Source: a bacterium (lineage in GTDB: Bacteria > Cyanobacteriota > Vampirovibrionia > Obscuribacterales > Obscuribacteraceae). Taken from it: a DNA stretch of 55,610 nucleotides. Position numbers and translations under genes: made by a program. The DNA is taken from positions 1-55,610 of the forward strand of contig JAGOSY010000029.1 in the NCBI GenBank assembly GCA_018062085.1, read 5' to 3'. Shown here one piece after another: positions 32,789-41,448 of this stretch. How positions within the stretch are numbered: position 1 is the first letter of the stretch; each line of letters starts with the position of its first letter. Below the pieces are notes generated by a model, which had not been told where the DNA came from, searched no databases, and saw only the letters and a program-made list of their open reading frames with translations.

Positions 32789-32943
32789 TTTGTATCTTTT
32801 TGAAAGGAGGCGAGTGGGTAATCAGCTAGAGCAGATTTACCAAAGACGCTCGATAATAGAATGCATGTGCAAAACAACAAAGTAGCTAGGCGCCACAGCG
32901 AAATAGCATTCGTTCCCTTTGCAAAATTGCACGTGTTTCGCAT
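32773..32943 (-). CDS. Signal-peptide fragment, 5' part of the frameshifted TPR gene
   Basis: 56 residues from ATG 32943: a basic start (MRNTCNFAKG), a hydrophobic core (LATLLFCTCILLSSVFG) and a cleavage-like site SALA-DYPLAS, then a stop just after the frame break. Starts 10 bases after the stop of the response-regulator gene, so probably translated with it. Read with the 3' part at 32195 it makes a normal exported TPR protein. Confidence 0.55.
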   Translation of the reverse strand: MRNTCNFAKGTNAISLWRLATLLFCTCILLSSVFGKSALADYPLASFQKDTNWARL

Positions 32944-32953
32944 ACTACATTTG

Positions 32954-33631
32954 TCACTCAACGTCATCGAGCTTGTAGCCAAGACCGTAGATACTTTGCA
33001 ACATAGATTTTTTGCCTTCTCGGTCAATTTTCTTTCTGATTCTAGTGATATAAGTTCTTACGGCTCCTTCGGTAGCCTCTGTTTCTGAATCCCAACAGCT
33101 GCTCAAAAGCTCTTCGGCGCTGAACACGCGACCCTTATGTCTGAGGAAAAATTCTAGGAGCTGATACTCAGTTTGCAGCAATTTAACCAGGTTGTCGCCC
33201 ACCCGTACTTCAGCCCTGGCTGTATCCATGGTTATTTCGCCACAGCTAAGAATATTACTGGTGCTATTGGCTGCTCGTCTTAAAAGTGCCCTGACTCGGG
33301 CGCACAGTTCGCGGATGTCATAAGGTTTGGTCATGTAGTCGTCAGCGCCAGCATCAAGGCCCAGTTCTATTTCTGCCGCTTGATTTTTTCCAGTGAGAAT
33401 TAGCACTGGAGAGGTCTGTCCTTTACTGCGGTAACCTTTTAAGACTTCTATGCCGCCTAATCCAGGGAGACCCAGGTCGAGAATCAACAGTTCAAAGTGA
33501 AACGAGAGAGCTAAATCAAGGGCGTCTTGGCCATTGAACGCTATCTCCACTTTATGTTGGTCGAGCTTAAGTCTGTCTCTTAGCAGCTCTGCAACCAGTT
33601 GATCGTCTTCTATAACAAGAATTTTGGCCAT
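32954..33631 (-). CDS. OmpR/PhoB-family response regulator
   Basis: 225 residues. The receiver domain has acidic pocket EDD (8-10), phosphoacceptor D52 (LLILDLGLPG), T80 (LILTGKNQ) and K102 (DYMTKPYD). The C-terminal winged helix (about 130-222) shows LLQTEYQLLEFFLRHKGRVFS and VRTYITRIRKKID, typical of OmpR/PhoB DNA-binding domains. It should act as a phosphorylation-controlled transcription factor. The co-directional downstream TPR gene starts 10 bases later. Divergent from the three-gene TPR operon at 33808, an obvious candidate target. A histidine kinase lies 2.8 kb downstream, not adjacent. Confidence 0.93.
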   Translation of the reverse strand: MAKILVIEDDQLVAELLRDRLKLDQHKVEIAFNGQDALDLALSFHFELLILDLGLPGLGGIEVLKGYRSKGQTSPVLILTGKNQAAEIELGLDAGADDYMTKPYDIRELCARVRALLRRAANSTSNILSCGEITMDTARAEVRVGDNLVKLLQTEYQLLEFFLRHKGRVFSAEELLSSCWDSETEATEGAVRTYITRIRKKIDREGKKSMLQSIYGLGYKLDDVE

Positions 33632-33807
33632 AGGATAACTGTCATGGGAAGTCTGTATTGTTTCTCAGTATGAGAGTTTACACGCAGGCCAGTCATTAAT
33701 GCCACCTTACTGGTAGTTTGCTTTCAAATTAGGCCGGGCATGATTTGTTGAATAGGTTGTCTTCTCGGTTTTTAAGTACTCACTGTTAGATTTGCCGAGG
33801 TCAGTTA

Positions 33808-35322
33808 ATGTCTAATCGCTGGCAGTTCGCTGTTATTTTGTTCTTTCAGATTGCTAGTAGTTCAGTGCTTCAGTGTGCCGCTGAAACGGCAGAGGAGAGA
33901 CGAGAGATAGGTGATGCCAATGCTTTGTCTGACAAGCAAGCGATAATCAAACACCTCGATAATTATTTATTGACCCATCCCAATTCGGCGCGAGTAGTGG
34001 GCTTTCGTGCCGAAGTTTATAATGTTTTGGGTAAGAGCAAAGAAACTATTCGGGATGCCACTCGCTATTTTGAATTAAATAAAGAGAGAGAGCTGCCTGT
34101 AATTCGCAAAGTCAGAGCTCATGCCTATATGAAATTAGGTGAATTATCTAAGGCTTTGTATGACTTAGATGCAGCAAAGAGATTAGATGCCAAAGATGGC
34201 GACACCGCCTTAATGCGCGCGCTAACGCTTGAGCAGATGGGCTGCAGAGAAGAAGCGCTGGCTGAGTATTCGCAAGCTATAAGTTTGAAGTGTGATAGAG
34301 CTTTTTTGAATAAAGCTTGCCTTGAGCTTAGGATGAATAAAAAAGAACAAGGAATTGCTGATTGTGTTTCGTATGTGCGTACCAGTAAAGATGTTGATGC
34401 TCAGGAATGTATAGCCGGTACGGTAGGTAAGTTAGGAAAGCAAGATTTGCTTGCTTTGTACGACGGATTAATTGCCGCAAAAATTGCAAAGCAATTTGTC
34501 TACGTTAATAGAGCCGAGCTTCTTTTTTCGTTGGGTGATTTTTCTAAGGCACTAGCACAATTTGAGTATTGTGAGCGGGCCTTTGGTCTTGATTTTGCTG
34601 AGACTCGCTTGCATATTTACTGCCGTTTAAGGCAGTACGATAAGGCTTTAGATTTAGTAAACAACCTGATTTCTAAGTCACCGAAACAGTTGAGTCTTTA
34701 TATGACAAGAGCTGATTGTTATCTAATTATGCAGAATTATGATTTGGCACTAGCAGATCTCAATCGGGCCGATGCCCTGGTAGCGAAAAATATGGATGCT
34801 CTGAGAAAGAGGGCAGAGTGCGCTTTTCGTTTAGGCAAGTATGAAACAGCAGAAGCAGACTTTGCCAAAGGCAATAGTAGTGGTGCCACAGTGAAATCTT
34901 TGACGTTTGCAGGGCTCAACTTTAAGGCACTGAAGAGATATAGTGAGGGAGTACGCTGCTTTACTCAAGCTTTGAAGCTAAAGCCATTAGCGTCAAATTT
35001 GTATACGGGTCGAGCTGATTGTTATTTTCACATGAACGACTATATCCATTGTGACCGCGATTTGTCTGACGCTATTGCTCTTGATGTTAAAAATCCATCT
35101 TTCTATTTTGCTAGAGGTACCTGTCGCTTTGCTGCTGGTGATACAGAATCTGCTATCAAAGATTTTACAGCTTCGCTTCCTGAGAAAAACTTGCGTAATG
35201 TGGTTTATGTGGCTAGAGCAAAAGCTTACGCTAAGTTAGGAAAGAATGATTTGGCTTCTAAAGATTTGCGCGCCGCTGCTGCGCTCAACAAGGCTCTTGA
35301 GGTAGATTTATTCAAACAATGA
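33808..35322 (+). CDS. Secreted TPR-repeat protein, paralogue 1 of 3
   Basis: 504 residues. A signal peptide (about 1-26, ending QCAAETA) is followed by tandem TPR-like repeats to the end (YMKLGELSKALYDLDAAKRLD; ALEQMGCREEALAEYSQAISL; CYLIMQNYDLALADLNRAD). It ends with the shared signature ALEVDLFKQ. TPR solenoids bind proteins; location outside the cytoplasm is predicted. First gene of a three-paralogue operon with 4-bp overlaps, divergent from the response regulator at 32954 across a 176-base spacer, which suggests but does not prove control by it. Confidence 0.85.
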   Translation: MSNRWQFAVILFFQIASSSVLQCAAETAEERREIGDANALSDKQAIIKHLDNYLLTHPNSARVVGFRAEVYNVLGKSKETIRDATRYFELNKERELPVIRKVRAHAYMKLGELSKALYDLDAAKRLDAKDGDTALMRALTLEQMGCREEALAEYSQAISLKCDRAFLNKACLELRMNKKEQGIADCVSYVRTSKDVDAQECIAGTVGKLGKQDLLALYDGLIAAKIAKQFVYVNRAELLFSLGDFSKALAQFEYCERAFGLDFAETRLHIYCRLRQYDKALDLVNNLISKSPKQLSLYMTRADCYLIMQNYDLALADLNRADALVAKNMDALRKRAECAFRLGKYETAEADFAKGNSSGATVKSLTFAGLNFKALKRYSEGVRCFTQALKLKPLASNLYTGRADCYFHMNDYIHCDRDLSDAIALDVKNPSFYFARGTCRFAAGDTESAIKDFTASLPEKNLRNVVYVARAKAYAKLGKNDLASKDLRAAAALNKALEVDLFKQ

Positions 35323-36833
35323 GAAAAACTTTTCTTAGTTTGGTTTGCTTTGTTTCGATGTTGAGTTTTTCAACGTCGAGCTATGCTGCTGTGTCGATAG
35401 AAGATCAGCAGGAATTGAAAAAAGTTATGGCGCTCACTGACAAAAGAGAGCAGCTTAAAAGAGTGGATGTTTATTTAGGCTCTCACTCTCATTCAGCGCT
35501 AGTTTTGGGCTTTCGCTCACAACTGCATTGTTGTCTTTCTCAATCTGCAGAATCTATTCGCGATGCAGATAGATATTTTATGCTAAAGCCAGATCCTGTA
35601 GAGCCTTCTGTCTACAAGGCGCGCATTATCTCATTGCTTAGAATAGGCCAACCAAATAAAGCTCTTAGCGATCTAGATGTAATGCGAAAGTTGACTCCTG
35701 AGGATAGCGATACCATGCGCCTTCGGGCCTTAGCGTTAGACATGCTTGGGCGCAGTTCTGAAGCCTTAGCCATAGCCAGTCAAGCCGTGAAGCTGAATAA
35801 TATTGACGCCTTACAGATAAAGGCAATTACTGAATTGAAGCTAAATAAAATGGCTGATGGTGTAAGAGACACAATCGAATTTGCTAAGAAGAGCAAGAAT
35901 ACTGATGCTTTAAGGGATATTTTTACCGTACTGTGTCAGAGAAAAGAGTGGCATAAAGTTGTAATTGTCGGGCAAGCGCTCATTAAGGCCAATCTTGCTG
36001 AACGTCAAGTTTATCCTTGGTTGGCAGATTCTTTGTTTCGTTTGCATCGCTTATCTGAAGCTCTTGCGGCTTGCGATCGATACAAGCAATTGTTTGGGGA
36101 GGATTTGCACGAGTTGAAGTACAACATTTACATCGGCATGGCAAACTTACCCGCAGCGGCAAAGGAAGTAGATGAGATGATTAAAGCTTCGCCGAAAGAC
36201 AAAAAACTGCGACTTTTACGAGCCGCGAACTATGTTAGGCAGCACGACTTTGAAGAAGCTCTGTCTGACTATAGTTTTGCTGGATTACTAGTAGAGAAAG
36301 ACATGAATGCTCGCGCTAAAAGGGCAGAATGTTATTTTGCCTTAGGTAAATACGAAGCCGCCGAGCGAGAATTTGCAGTTATAAATCGTACCAAGGCAGA
36401 CTACAACAGCTTGTATTTGCAAGCAATGTCGTTGAAAGCTCTGGGAAAATATAACGAGGCAATTGTTTGCTTCACTCGTGCCATCGCCCTGAGACCACTT
36501 ATGGTCAAACTGTTTGCTCAGCGTGCTGATTGCTATTTTAGAATGCATGACTATGTTCGTAGTGAAAGCGATTGCAGTGATGCTATTGCACTCGATCTAA
36601 AAAATTATTCTTTGTATTACGCTAGAGGCACTTGTCGCCTTGCTGCTGGCAATGCTGGTGGCGCAGTCGATGATCTCACGATTGCGCTTAAGGATCCTAA
36701 TTTGCACAGTGTTGCCTATGCTGCCAGGGCAAAAGCCTACTCTAAACTTGGCAAAAATGACTTAGCTGCTAAAGATATACGTGCTTCAGGATCGGCTAGC
36801 AAAGCTGTGGAGGTCGATTTGTTTAAGCAGTGA
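35319..36833 (+). CDS. Secreted TPR-repeat protein, paralogue 2 of 3
   Basis: 504 residues, the same length as its upstream neighbour and aligned with it throughout. Signal peptide at about 1-23 (LSLVCFVSMLSFSTSSYA). TPR units include NKALSDLDVMRKLTPED, ALDMLGRSSEALAIASQA and CYFALGKYEAAEREFAV. Ends AVEVDLFKQ, matching paralogue 1. The ATG at 35319 overlaps the preceding stop (ATGA), so translation is coupled. No catalytic motif is seen. Confidence 0.85.
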   Translation: MRKTFLSLVCFVSMLSFSTSSYAAVSIEDQQELKKVMALTDKREQLKRVDVYLGSHSHSALVLGFRSQLHCCLSQSAESIRDADRYFMLKPDPVEPSVYKARIISLLRIGQPNKALSDLDVMRKLTPEDSDTMRLRALALDMLGRSSEALAIASQAVKLNNIDALQIKAITELKLNKMADGVRDTIEFAKKSKNTDALRDIFTVLCQRKEWHKVVIVGQALIKANLAERQVYPWLADSLFRLHRLSEALAACDRYKQLFGEDLHELKYNIYIGMANLPAAAKEVDEMIKASPKDKKLRLLRAANYVRQHDFEEALSDYSFAGLLVEKDMNARAKRAECYFALGKYEAAEREFAVINRTKADYNSLYLQAMSLKALGKYNEAIVCFTRAIALRPLMVKLFAQRADCYFRMHDYVRSESDCSDAIALDLKNYSLYYARGTCRLAAGNAGGAVDDLTIALKDPNLHSVAYAARAKAYSKLGKNDLAAKDIRASGSASKAVEVDLFKQ

Positions 36834-38407
36834 GCAAGTCTTTTTTCAATCAACATAGAGCGATTCACGAAGGCAGTAGGAGACGTTTTTACATTGCCTT
36901 GTTGTCTCTCTGGTGTTGGCAAATATTTAGTAATTTTCAATCTAGTTGCTTTGCCATGAACCCTGAAGACAAGCGTGAGTACGATACTGTCTGTGCTATT
37001 TCTGGTCTGAACGCTCAGCTCAAGCGTCTAGATCTTTATTTGCCCACGCATCCACATGCTGCTCGACTTTTTGCATATCGAGCAGAGATTCATAATGCTC
37101 TGGGACACACTGAGGAGACTATTGTCGACGCCAATAAGTATTTCCAGCTAAACAAAGAGCCAGTCTTTGCACAGATTTGCAAAGTTAGAGCGCATTCTTA
37201 TTTGAAAAAATGTGATAACGAAAAAGCCTTGGTTGATCTTGTTTTGGCTAAGAAACTTGCTCCTAAAGATGGAGAAACTGCCTTAATGCTTGGTTCGGTG
37301 CTAGCGCGAATGGGCCGCAATAAAGAGGCGCTAGCTGAGTTTGGCCGTTCAATAGATTTGAAATTTTATAGAGCTTACTCAAATAGAGCTGCCTTAGAAT
37401 TTAAATTGGCTTTGCATAAAGAAGGCTTAGCTGATGGCTTGGCATATATGCGGGCAACCAAAGATGTGGACTGGCAGGAAAGTATTCTTTGTGAATTTTC
37501 AAAGATGAAATTGTATCCAGAACTAGTATTTATTTGTGACGGTTTTATCAAGTCAGGGCTGGCTAAACCAATTGCTTATTCGGTTAAGGCCAACGCCCTC
37601 TTTGAGCTCAAGCGTTACGATGAGGCTCTCAAAGCTTGTGACCAATCAGCGGCGAGCACAGGCGATCAGCTGGATAGGCAGCGGCTCGATATCTATCTGG
37701 CGAAAAAGCAATCTGACAAAGTCATGGCTCAGCTGAGAAAATTGATTAAAGCTAAACCACAAGACTTGAGCCTTTACTTGTGTCGGGCTGATTTGTATAT
37801 GCAGAATCGGCATTATGATTTGGCTTTGGCTGATTTGCTTCGGGCTAATGCCTTAGTCGTTAAAGACAAAACTGCTTCAGCTAAAAAGGCAGAGTGCTAT
37901 TTTCGTCTAGGAAAATATGCAGAAGCTGTGCGGGAGTATGGTGCTTTAAATCATTCGAATCATAACAATGGCAATGTTGAAACTCATACTTTTGAGGCTC
38001 TAAGCCTAAAAGCTTTGAATAAATACAAAGAAGCTGCTGAATGTTTCACCAGAGCCTTGAAGCTTAAGCCGCTTTCTTCGACACTGCTCAACTATCGCGC
38101 CGAATGTTATTTCAAATTGCATGATTACAAAAAAGCAGAAGCCGATATGACTGATGCCATTGCCCTGTCGCCTAAGAAATATTCTTACTATTGTGTGCGA
38201 GGGGCTTTCCGTCAGGGGGCTGGTGCAACAGCGGCAGCCATTGAAGACTACACTAATGCATTGGCTGATTCACGTCTGCATGGTTTGGCTTATGGCTTAA
38301 GGGCAAAGGCTTATCGTCAACTGGGGCAGGTGACTTTAGCTGAAAAAGATGAGCGTGCTGCGGCCGCTGCCAGCAAGGCTCTAGAAGTTGATCTATTTAA
38401 GCTCTGA
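36830..38407 (+). CDS. Secreted TPR-repeat protein, paralogue 3 of 3
   Basis: 525 residues, the longest of the three because of a basic N-terminal extension (MSKSFFNQHRAIHEGSRRRF) before the hydrophobic segment (about 21-42), which may be a signal peptide or an anchor. TPR units include YLKKCDNEKALVDLVLAKKL, RMGRNKEALAEFGRSIDL and CYFRLGKYAEAVREYGAL. Ends ALEVDLFKL, like the other two. The GTG at 36830 overlaps the previous stop by 4 bp; a start at ATG 36956 would remove the signal region and is unlikely. Followed by a palindrome between convergent genes. Confidence 0.83.
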   Translation: MSKSFFNQHRAIHEGSRRRFYIALLSLWCWQIFSNFQSSCFAMNPEDKREYDTVCAISGLNAQLKRLDLYLPTHPHAARLFAYRAEIHNALGHTEETIVDANKYFQLNKEPVFAQICKVRAHSYLKKCDNEKALVDLVLAKKLAPKDGETALMLGSVLARMGRNKEALAEFGRSIDLKFYRAYSNRAALEFKLALHKEGLADGLAYMRATKDVDWQESILCEFSKMKLYPELVFICDGFIKSGLAKPIAYSVKANALFELKRYDEALKACDQSAASTGDQLDRQRLDIYLAKKQSDKVMAQLRKLIKAKPQDLSLYLCRADLYMQNRHYDLALADLLRANALVVKDKTASAKKAECYFRLGKYAEAVREYGALNHSNHNNGNVETHTFEALSLKALNKYKEAAECFTRALKLKPLSSTLLNYRAECYFKLHDYKKAEADMTDAIALSPKKYSYYCVRGAFRQGAGATAAAIEDYTNALADSRLHGLAYGLRAKAYRQLGQVTLAEKDERAAAAASKALEVDLFKL

Positions 38408-38448
38408 CTCTCTTTAAGCCGTGTTTGCTTCTTCTATTATGGATTTTT

Positions 38449-38476
38449 CAAAATAGTTGTATATACAACTATTTTG
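38449..38476. terminator. 28-bp perfect palindrome between convergent genes, probable bidirectional terminator
   Basis: The left half CAAAATAGTTGTAT is followed by its exact complement, forming an AT-rich 14-bp stem with TTTT at its 3' edge on both strands. It sits 41 bases after the TPR operon and one base after the minus-strand stop at 38478. Its core GTTGTATATACAAC is identical to the palindrome at 26103 upstream of the vapBC pair. Confidence 0.55.
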
Positions 38477-38477
38477 C

Positions 38478-39662
38478 TTAGAGGGAGAACGCCATGTCTT
38501 TTTTTGTGCGCATCAGCGTAAATTCAAGAATTGAGCGATCAAGTTTTATGGTGCCTTTGCGTACTTGTTGCTGAAAAGCATAGCCAGTATCAATGACGTC
38601 TTTATCGTCAGGCAAAACACTTGAGAGTAGCCTAAGAAAACGGTTAGAGTCAGTCACTGCAATTTTCAAAGTATCTTTGAGAGTAGCTTGTGGGCTGGCT
38701 TGAATATCGGCAATAATCGCTGGCTCTCGGGCTGCTCGTGTGACTACATCAGACAGTTTTTCTGGTGTGATATATCCGGTTAAACGCAGATATTCATAGA
38801 GGCTAATGTTTCTTTCAAAATCAGTCGGGCCAGTAAAATCAAAGGCAGATAGGGGGGCAAAGGCCCCGGTTTCAGCTTGTCCTTTGAGAGTTGAGACAGC
38901 ATCATCTAGGGTGATTTCTTTAGCACGTGCTCTTTTTTGCAGACTTAGAGCTTTGTCTAAAACGGTGTCTGAAATCCAGCCATGTTCGGTCAAAACCTCG
39001 CCTACCATTTTGCTGTTAGCAGCTGCTATATCAAGTGCTACGGCTACTTCTGATTCTTTCAAAATGCCAGCGTGAGAAAGCAACTCGCCCAGTAATAAAC
39101 TGTCAGTCTGTCTACTACTATTGTTAGGCCGGTCACATTTTACAGTTTCGCGAATGAGAGCGAGGCCAGTATCTACCTCTAGACCACCAACTCTAATATC
39201 GTGTTGTAGTCTAAGAGTTGAACCAAGAGCATTTTCGCTGACACGGTCGAGTAGTAGCAAAATGCGACCAAGAGGCAGCCCTGAGTAGTTGCTGACTTTA
39301 AGAAACTTGCTAATCTCGTCTTCACTGAGCTGTCCAGAGCCTACCAGAAGTTCACCAAGGCGAGCGCCGCGGGTGGCATAGGCATCTATGCCCATTGTTA
39401 GCAGAGCGTCGCTAAAAGCCCAGTTTTTGCGGCGTACAAGGTCTACGCCGTGCTGTGCTTGACCAATTGAGATTAAGCCATCTTTGAGCATCCATTGGGC
39501 GTCAATTACAGCTTTGAGGGTGTTATCAGTGATTTGCTCGAACATCACTAGAACTTTGCCTACGGGCAGACGCGTCTCGTTGGCGACTTTGAGAGCGCGG
39601 TCGAACTCATGTTCTTGCAGCAAGCCAAAGTGGCTTAAAATTGTTCCCAGTCTTAAATCCAC
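38478..39662 (-). CDS. Protein with three MshEN (T2SSE_N)-like modules and no ATPase
   Basis: 394 residues. Three repeats of about 75-90 residues resemble the N-terminal domain of GspE/PilB/MshE: (1) RLGTILSHFGLLQEHEFDRAL then PVGKVLVMFEQITDNTL; (2) RLGELLVGSGQLSEDEISKFL then PLGRILLLLDRVSENAL; (3) LLGELLSHAGILKESEVAVAL then MVGEVLTEHGWISDTVL. In MshE such modules bind c-di-GMP through RLGxxL-type motifs. The C-terminal ~130 residues are helical and unknown. No Walker motifs are present, so this is a stand-alone sensor or adaptor, perhaps responding to c-di-GMP. The start is GTG at 39662 with GGAG five bases upstream. Monocistronic. Confidence 0.75.
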   Translation of the reverse strand: MDLRLGTILSHFGLLQEHEFDRALKVANETRLPVGKVLVMFEQITDNTLKAVIDAQWMLKDGLISIGQAQHGVDLVRRKNWAFSDALLTMGIDAYATRGARLGELLVGSGQLSEDEISKFLKVSNYSGLPLGRILLLLDRVSENALGSTLRLQHDIRVGGLEVDTGLALIRETVKCDRPNNSSRQTDSLLLGELLSHAGILKESEVAVALDIAAANSKMVGEVLTEHGWISDTVLDKALSLQKRARAKEITLDDAVSTLKGQAETGAFAPLSAFDFTGPTDFERNISLYEYLRLTGYITPEKLSDVVTRAAREPAIIADIQASPQATLKDTLKIAVTDSNRFLRLLSSVLPDDKDVIDTGYAFQQQVRKGTIKLDRSILEFTLMRTKKDMAFSL

Positions 39663-39780
39663 TGCTTCTCCAGGGTTTCCATAGCTGCTGCCAAGCCCAG
39701 GCGCAACTATAATTTTGTCTACATATGTCCATTATTCCCAATCTAACTGGCCCAGTAGCAGGCTTTACAAAAGGGCAGCC

Positions 39781-40779
39781 TTACAAATTTATTGTTTCGC
39801 ACCAGTCTAGACAGGCTGCTTGCCCTAGTCGGTTTGAGTAGTAGTCGTTTATGCCTAGCCATTCGGCTTTAAGTCTTGCTCTGCCAGCTTTTCCTCGCAG
39901 GGGTAAAGTCAGGCAGTGCTTAAGGAAGTGCCCCCAAATGGCGAGAATGGCAATGGGGCGCTGTTTTGGTGAACAATAATGCATAAAAAAGAGCAAACGA
40001 TTGCGGCTGTGATAATAAGAGCGCCAAAGGCTGAGACCGCCCTGGGTGGAGGCATTGCCTTCATGCTCGATGGTCGAGCCTGGTACCAATAGACATTTAA
40101 AGCCTGCATCTGTAAGTCGTTTACACAACTCTACATCTTCAAAATAGAGGTAGTAGCGCTCATCAAAGAGGCCTACTTTCTTAAGTGCGCTGGTGCGCAG
40201 GAGCAAATTAGAGCCAGACAACCAAGCACAAGAATAACCACTGTTTTCTGGCTTTGGGCTAGCTTGAGCACTAGTTTCGTCTAATTTGGTATTGCCCAAA
40301 CTAGTCTTGCGCAGATAAGTCTTGGCCTTGTTGAAGTTTATTTCGCCCAGGCCAGCTTCTTCGGCTGTACTGCTGTGACCTTCTAAAACAATGGCACCTA
40401 GGGCGCCGGCTTCTGGGTTAGCTAGCGCTGCTGTGACCAGGTGCTCAATGCTTTCTGGCTTAGCTATGGCATCGTTATTCAATAGCCATATAAAGTCGGC
40501 CTGATTTGCTAGAGCCTTCTCCATGCCACGATTGCAACCACCGGCAAAGCCGTAGTTGTGATCAAGGTTGAGCAGCTCTACCTCGGGAAATTCAGTGGCC
40601 AATTGCGGGCCGTCGCTTTCTGGAGAGCCGTTCATGACTAGGAGAACACGGCTGTTTTTATAGCTTGAAGATCTTAGAGAAATAAGACAGCGTCTAGTTT
40701 TCTCTATTCCGCGCCAGTGTAAAACCAATACTGTGACGCTTGGCTCGCTAGAATTTGGTTTGTCGATTGAATTGGTCAC
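39781..40779 (-). CDS. Glycosyltransferase family 2 (rhamnosyltransferase-like)
   Basis: 332 residues, GT-A fold. VTVLVLHWRGIEKTRRCL at the start, HNYGFAGGCNRG (74-85), the metal-binding LLNNDA (99-104, in place of DxD) and the acceptor/catalytic region LFDERYYLYFEDVELCKRL are typical of WbbL-like transferases, which use dTDP-rhamnose or other NDP-sugars for cell-surface polysaccharide. No transmembrane segment of note except a weak hydrophobic stretch near 275. The actual sugar is not deducible. Monocistronic, and divergent from the membrane protein at 40897. Confidence 0.9.
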   Translation of the reverse strand: MTNSIDKPNSSEPSVTVLVLHWRGIEKTRRCLISLRSSSYKNSRVLLVMNGSPESDGPQLATEFPEVELLNLDHNYGFAGGCNRGMEKALANQADFIWLLNNDAIAKPESIEHLVTAALANPEAGALGAIVLEGHSSTAEEAGLGEINFNKAKTYLRKTSLGNTKLDETSAQASPKPENSGYSCAWLSGSNLLLRTSALKKVGLFDERYYLYFEDVELCKRLTDAGFKCLLVPGSTIEHEGNASTQGGLSLWRSYYHSRNRLLFFMHYCSPKQRPIAILAIWGHFLKHCLTLPLRGKAGRARLKAEWLGINDYYSNRLGQAACLDWCETINL

Positions 40780-40896
40780 TTGTTATCTGTCTTAGACTTT
40801 GAGCTGTGAGTTGAATGATAATATTAGTTGGTCAAATCTTTTACTTGCCGCTAAGGCAATTTAGTTTTTCTCTTCCCAAGTACTTGCGAGGTCTCT

Positions 40897-41448
40897 GTGG
40901 CTGAAGCCGATTCAACAAAGCCAGAATCAGAAGGAAATGCCCCAGGCACCGACGCTGCTGCCAAGATACAGAAAAGCAGTAACGGAGTTTATCGTGCAGG
41001 AGATGCCGCAGCTTCGGACGCTGCTGCTAAGCCAGTTCTTGAACCACCTCCCCAAGAAGCAGGAAATTTTCCCCGCCGGGCTGGTCTTGCTAATTTATAC
41101 TTGGCAATTAAGCATATTAACGACGCTTCGGTAGCTGAAAACGTTAAGCAGCGTTTCTCAGACTACGTCACCATCATACTGGTGATAATGTGCATTTTGA
41201 GTTTAGTGATGGCTGTATCAGTGCCAGTTTCCCCAGTTTTGAAGCTTTTGCCATTGCTCTTTACTGTTGGGTCGGTGGTCTTCTACATCATCAACCGCCT
41301 AGGCATCATGATCAGCTTGACAGCTCGTCAGGCTCTGATCGTTTGGCAAATTTTGGTAGCTGGGTTCTGGCTAGGGGTTACTAGCGCCATGTTGGTTATG
41401 CTGGCTTGTTTCTACTTCGTATCTCAGGGTGGACCATCGGGCATCTGA
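40897..41448 (+). CDS. Small membrane protein with long hydrophilic N-terminus
   Basis: 183 residues of unknown function. The first ~60 residues are Ala/Pro/Glu-rich and probably disordered; three hydrophobic segments follow at about 90-110, 114-134 and 148-174. No catalytic motif. The start is GTG at 40897 with GAGG about eight bases upstream. The next gene (a solute-binding protein) overlaps its end by up to 43 bases depending on the true start, so the two are probably co-expressed. Not an ABC permease: too short and without the EAA loop. Confidence 0.7.
   Translation: MAEADSTKPESEGNAPGTDAAAKIQKSSNGVYRAGDAAASDAAAKPVLEPPPQEAGNFPRRAGLANLYLAIKHINDASVAENVKQRFSDYVTIILVIMCILSLVMAVSVPVSPVLKLLPLLFTVGSVVFYIINRLGIMISLTARQALIVWQILVAGFWLGVTSAMLVMLACFYFVSQGGPSGI

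Noticed and set aside
32954..33088. Small plus-strand frame opposite the response regulator (32861-33088)
   Set aside because: Shadow of the regulator's wing domain; no ribosome-binding site and no family.
28384..33631. Histidine kinase and response regulator as one adjacent two-component pair
   Set aside because: They are 2.8 kb apart with a divergent gene and a TPR gene between; pairing is possible but not shown by the sequence.
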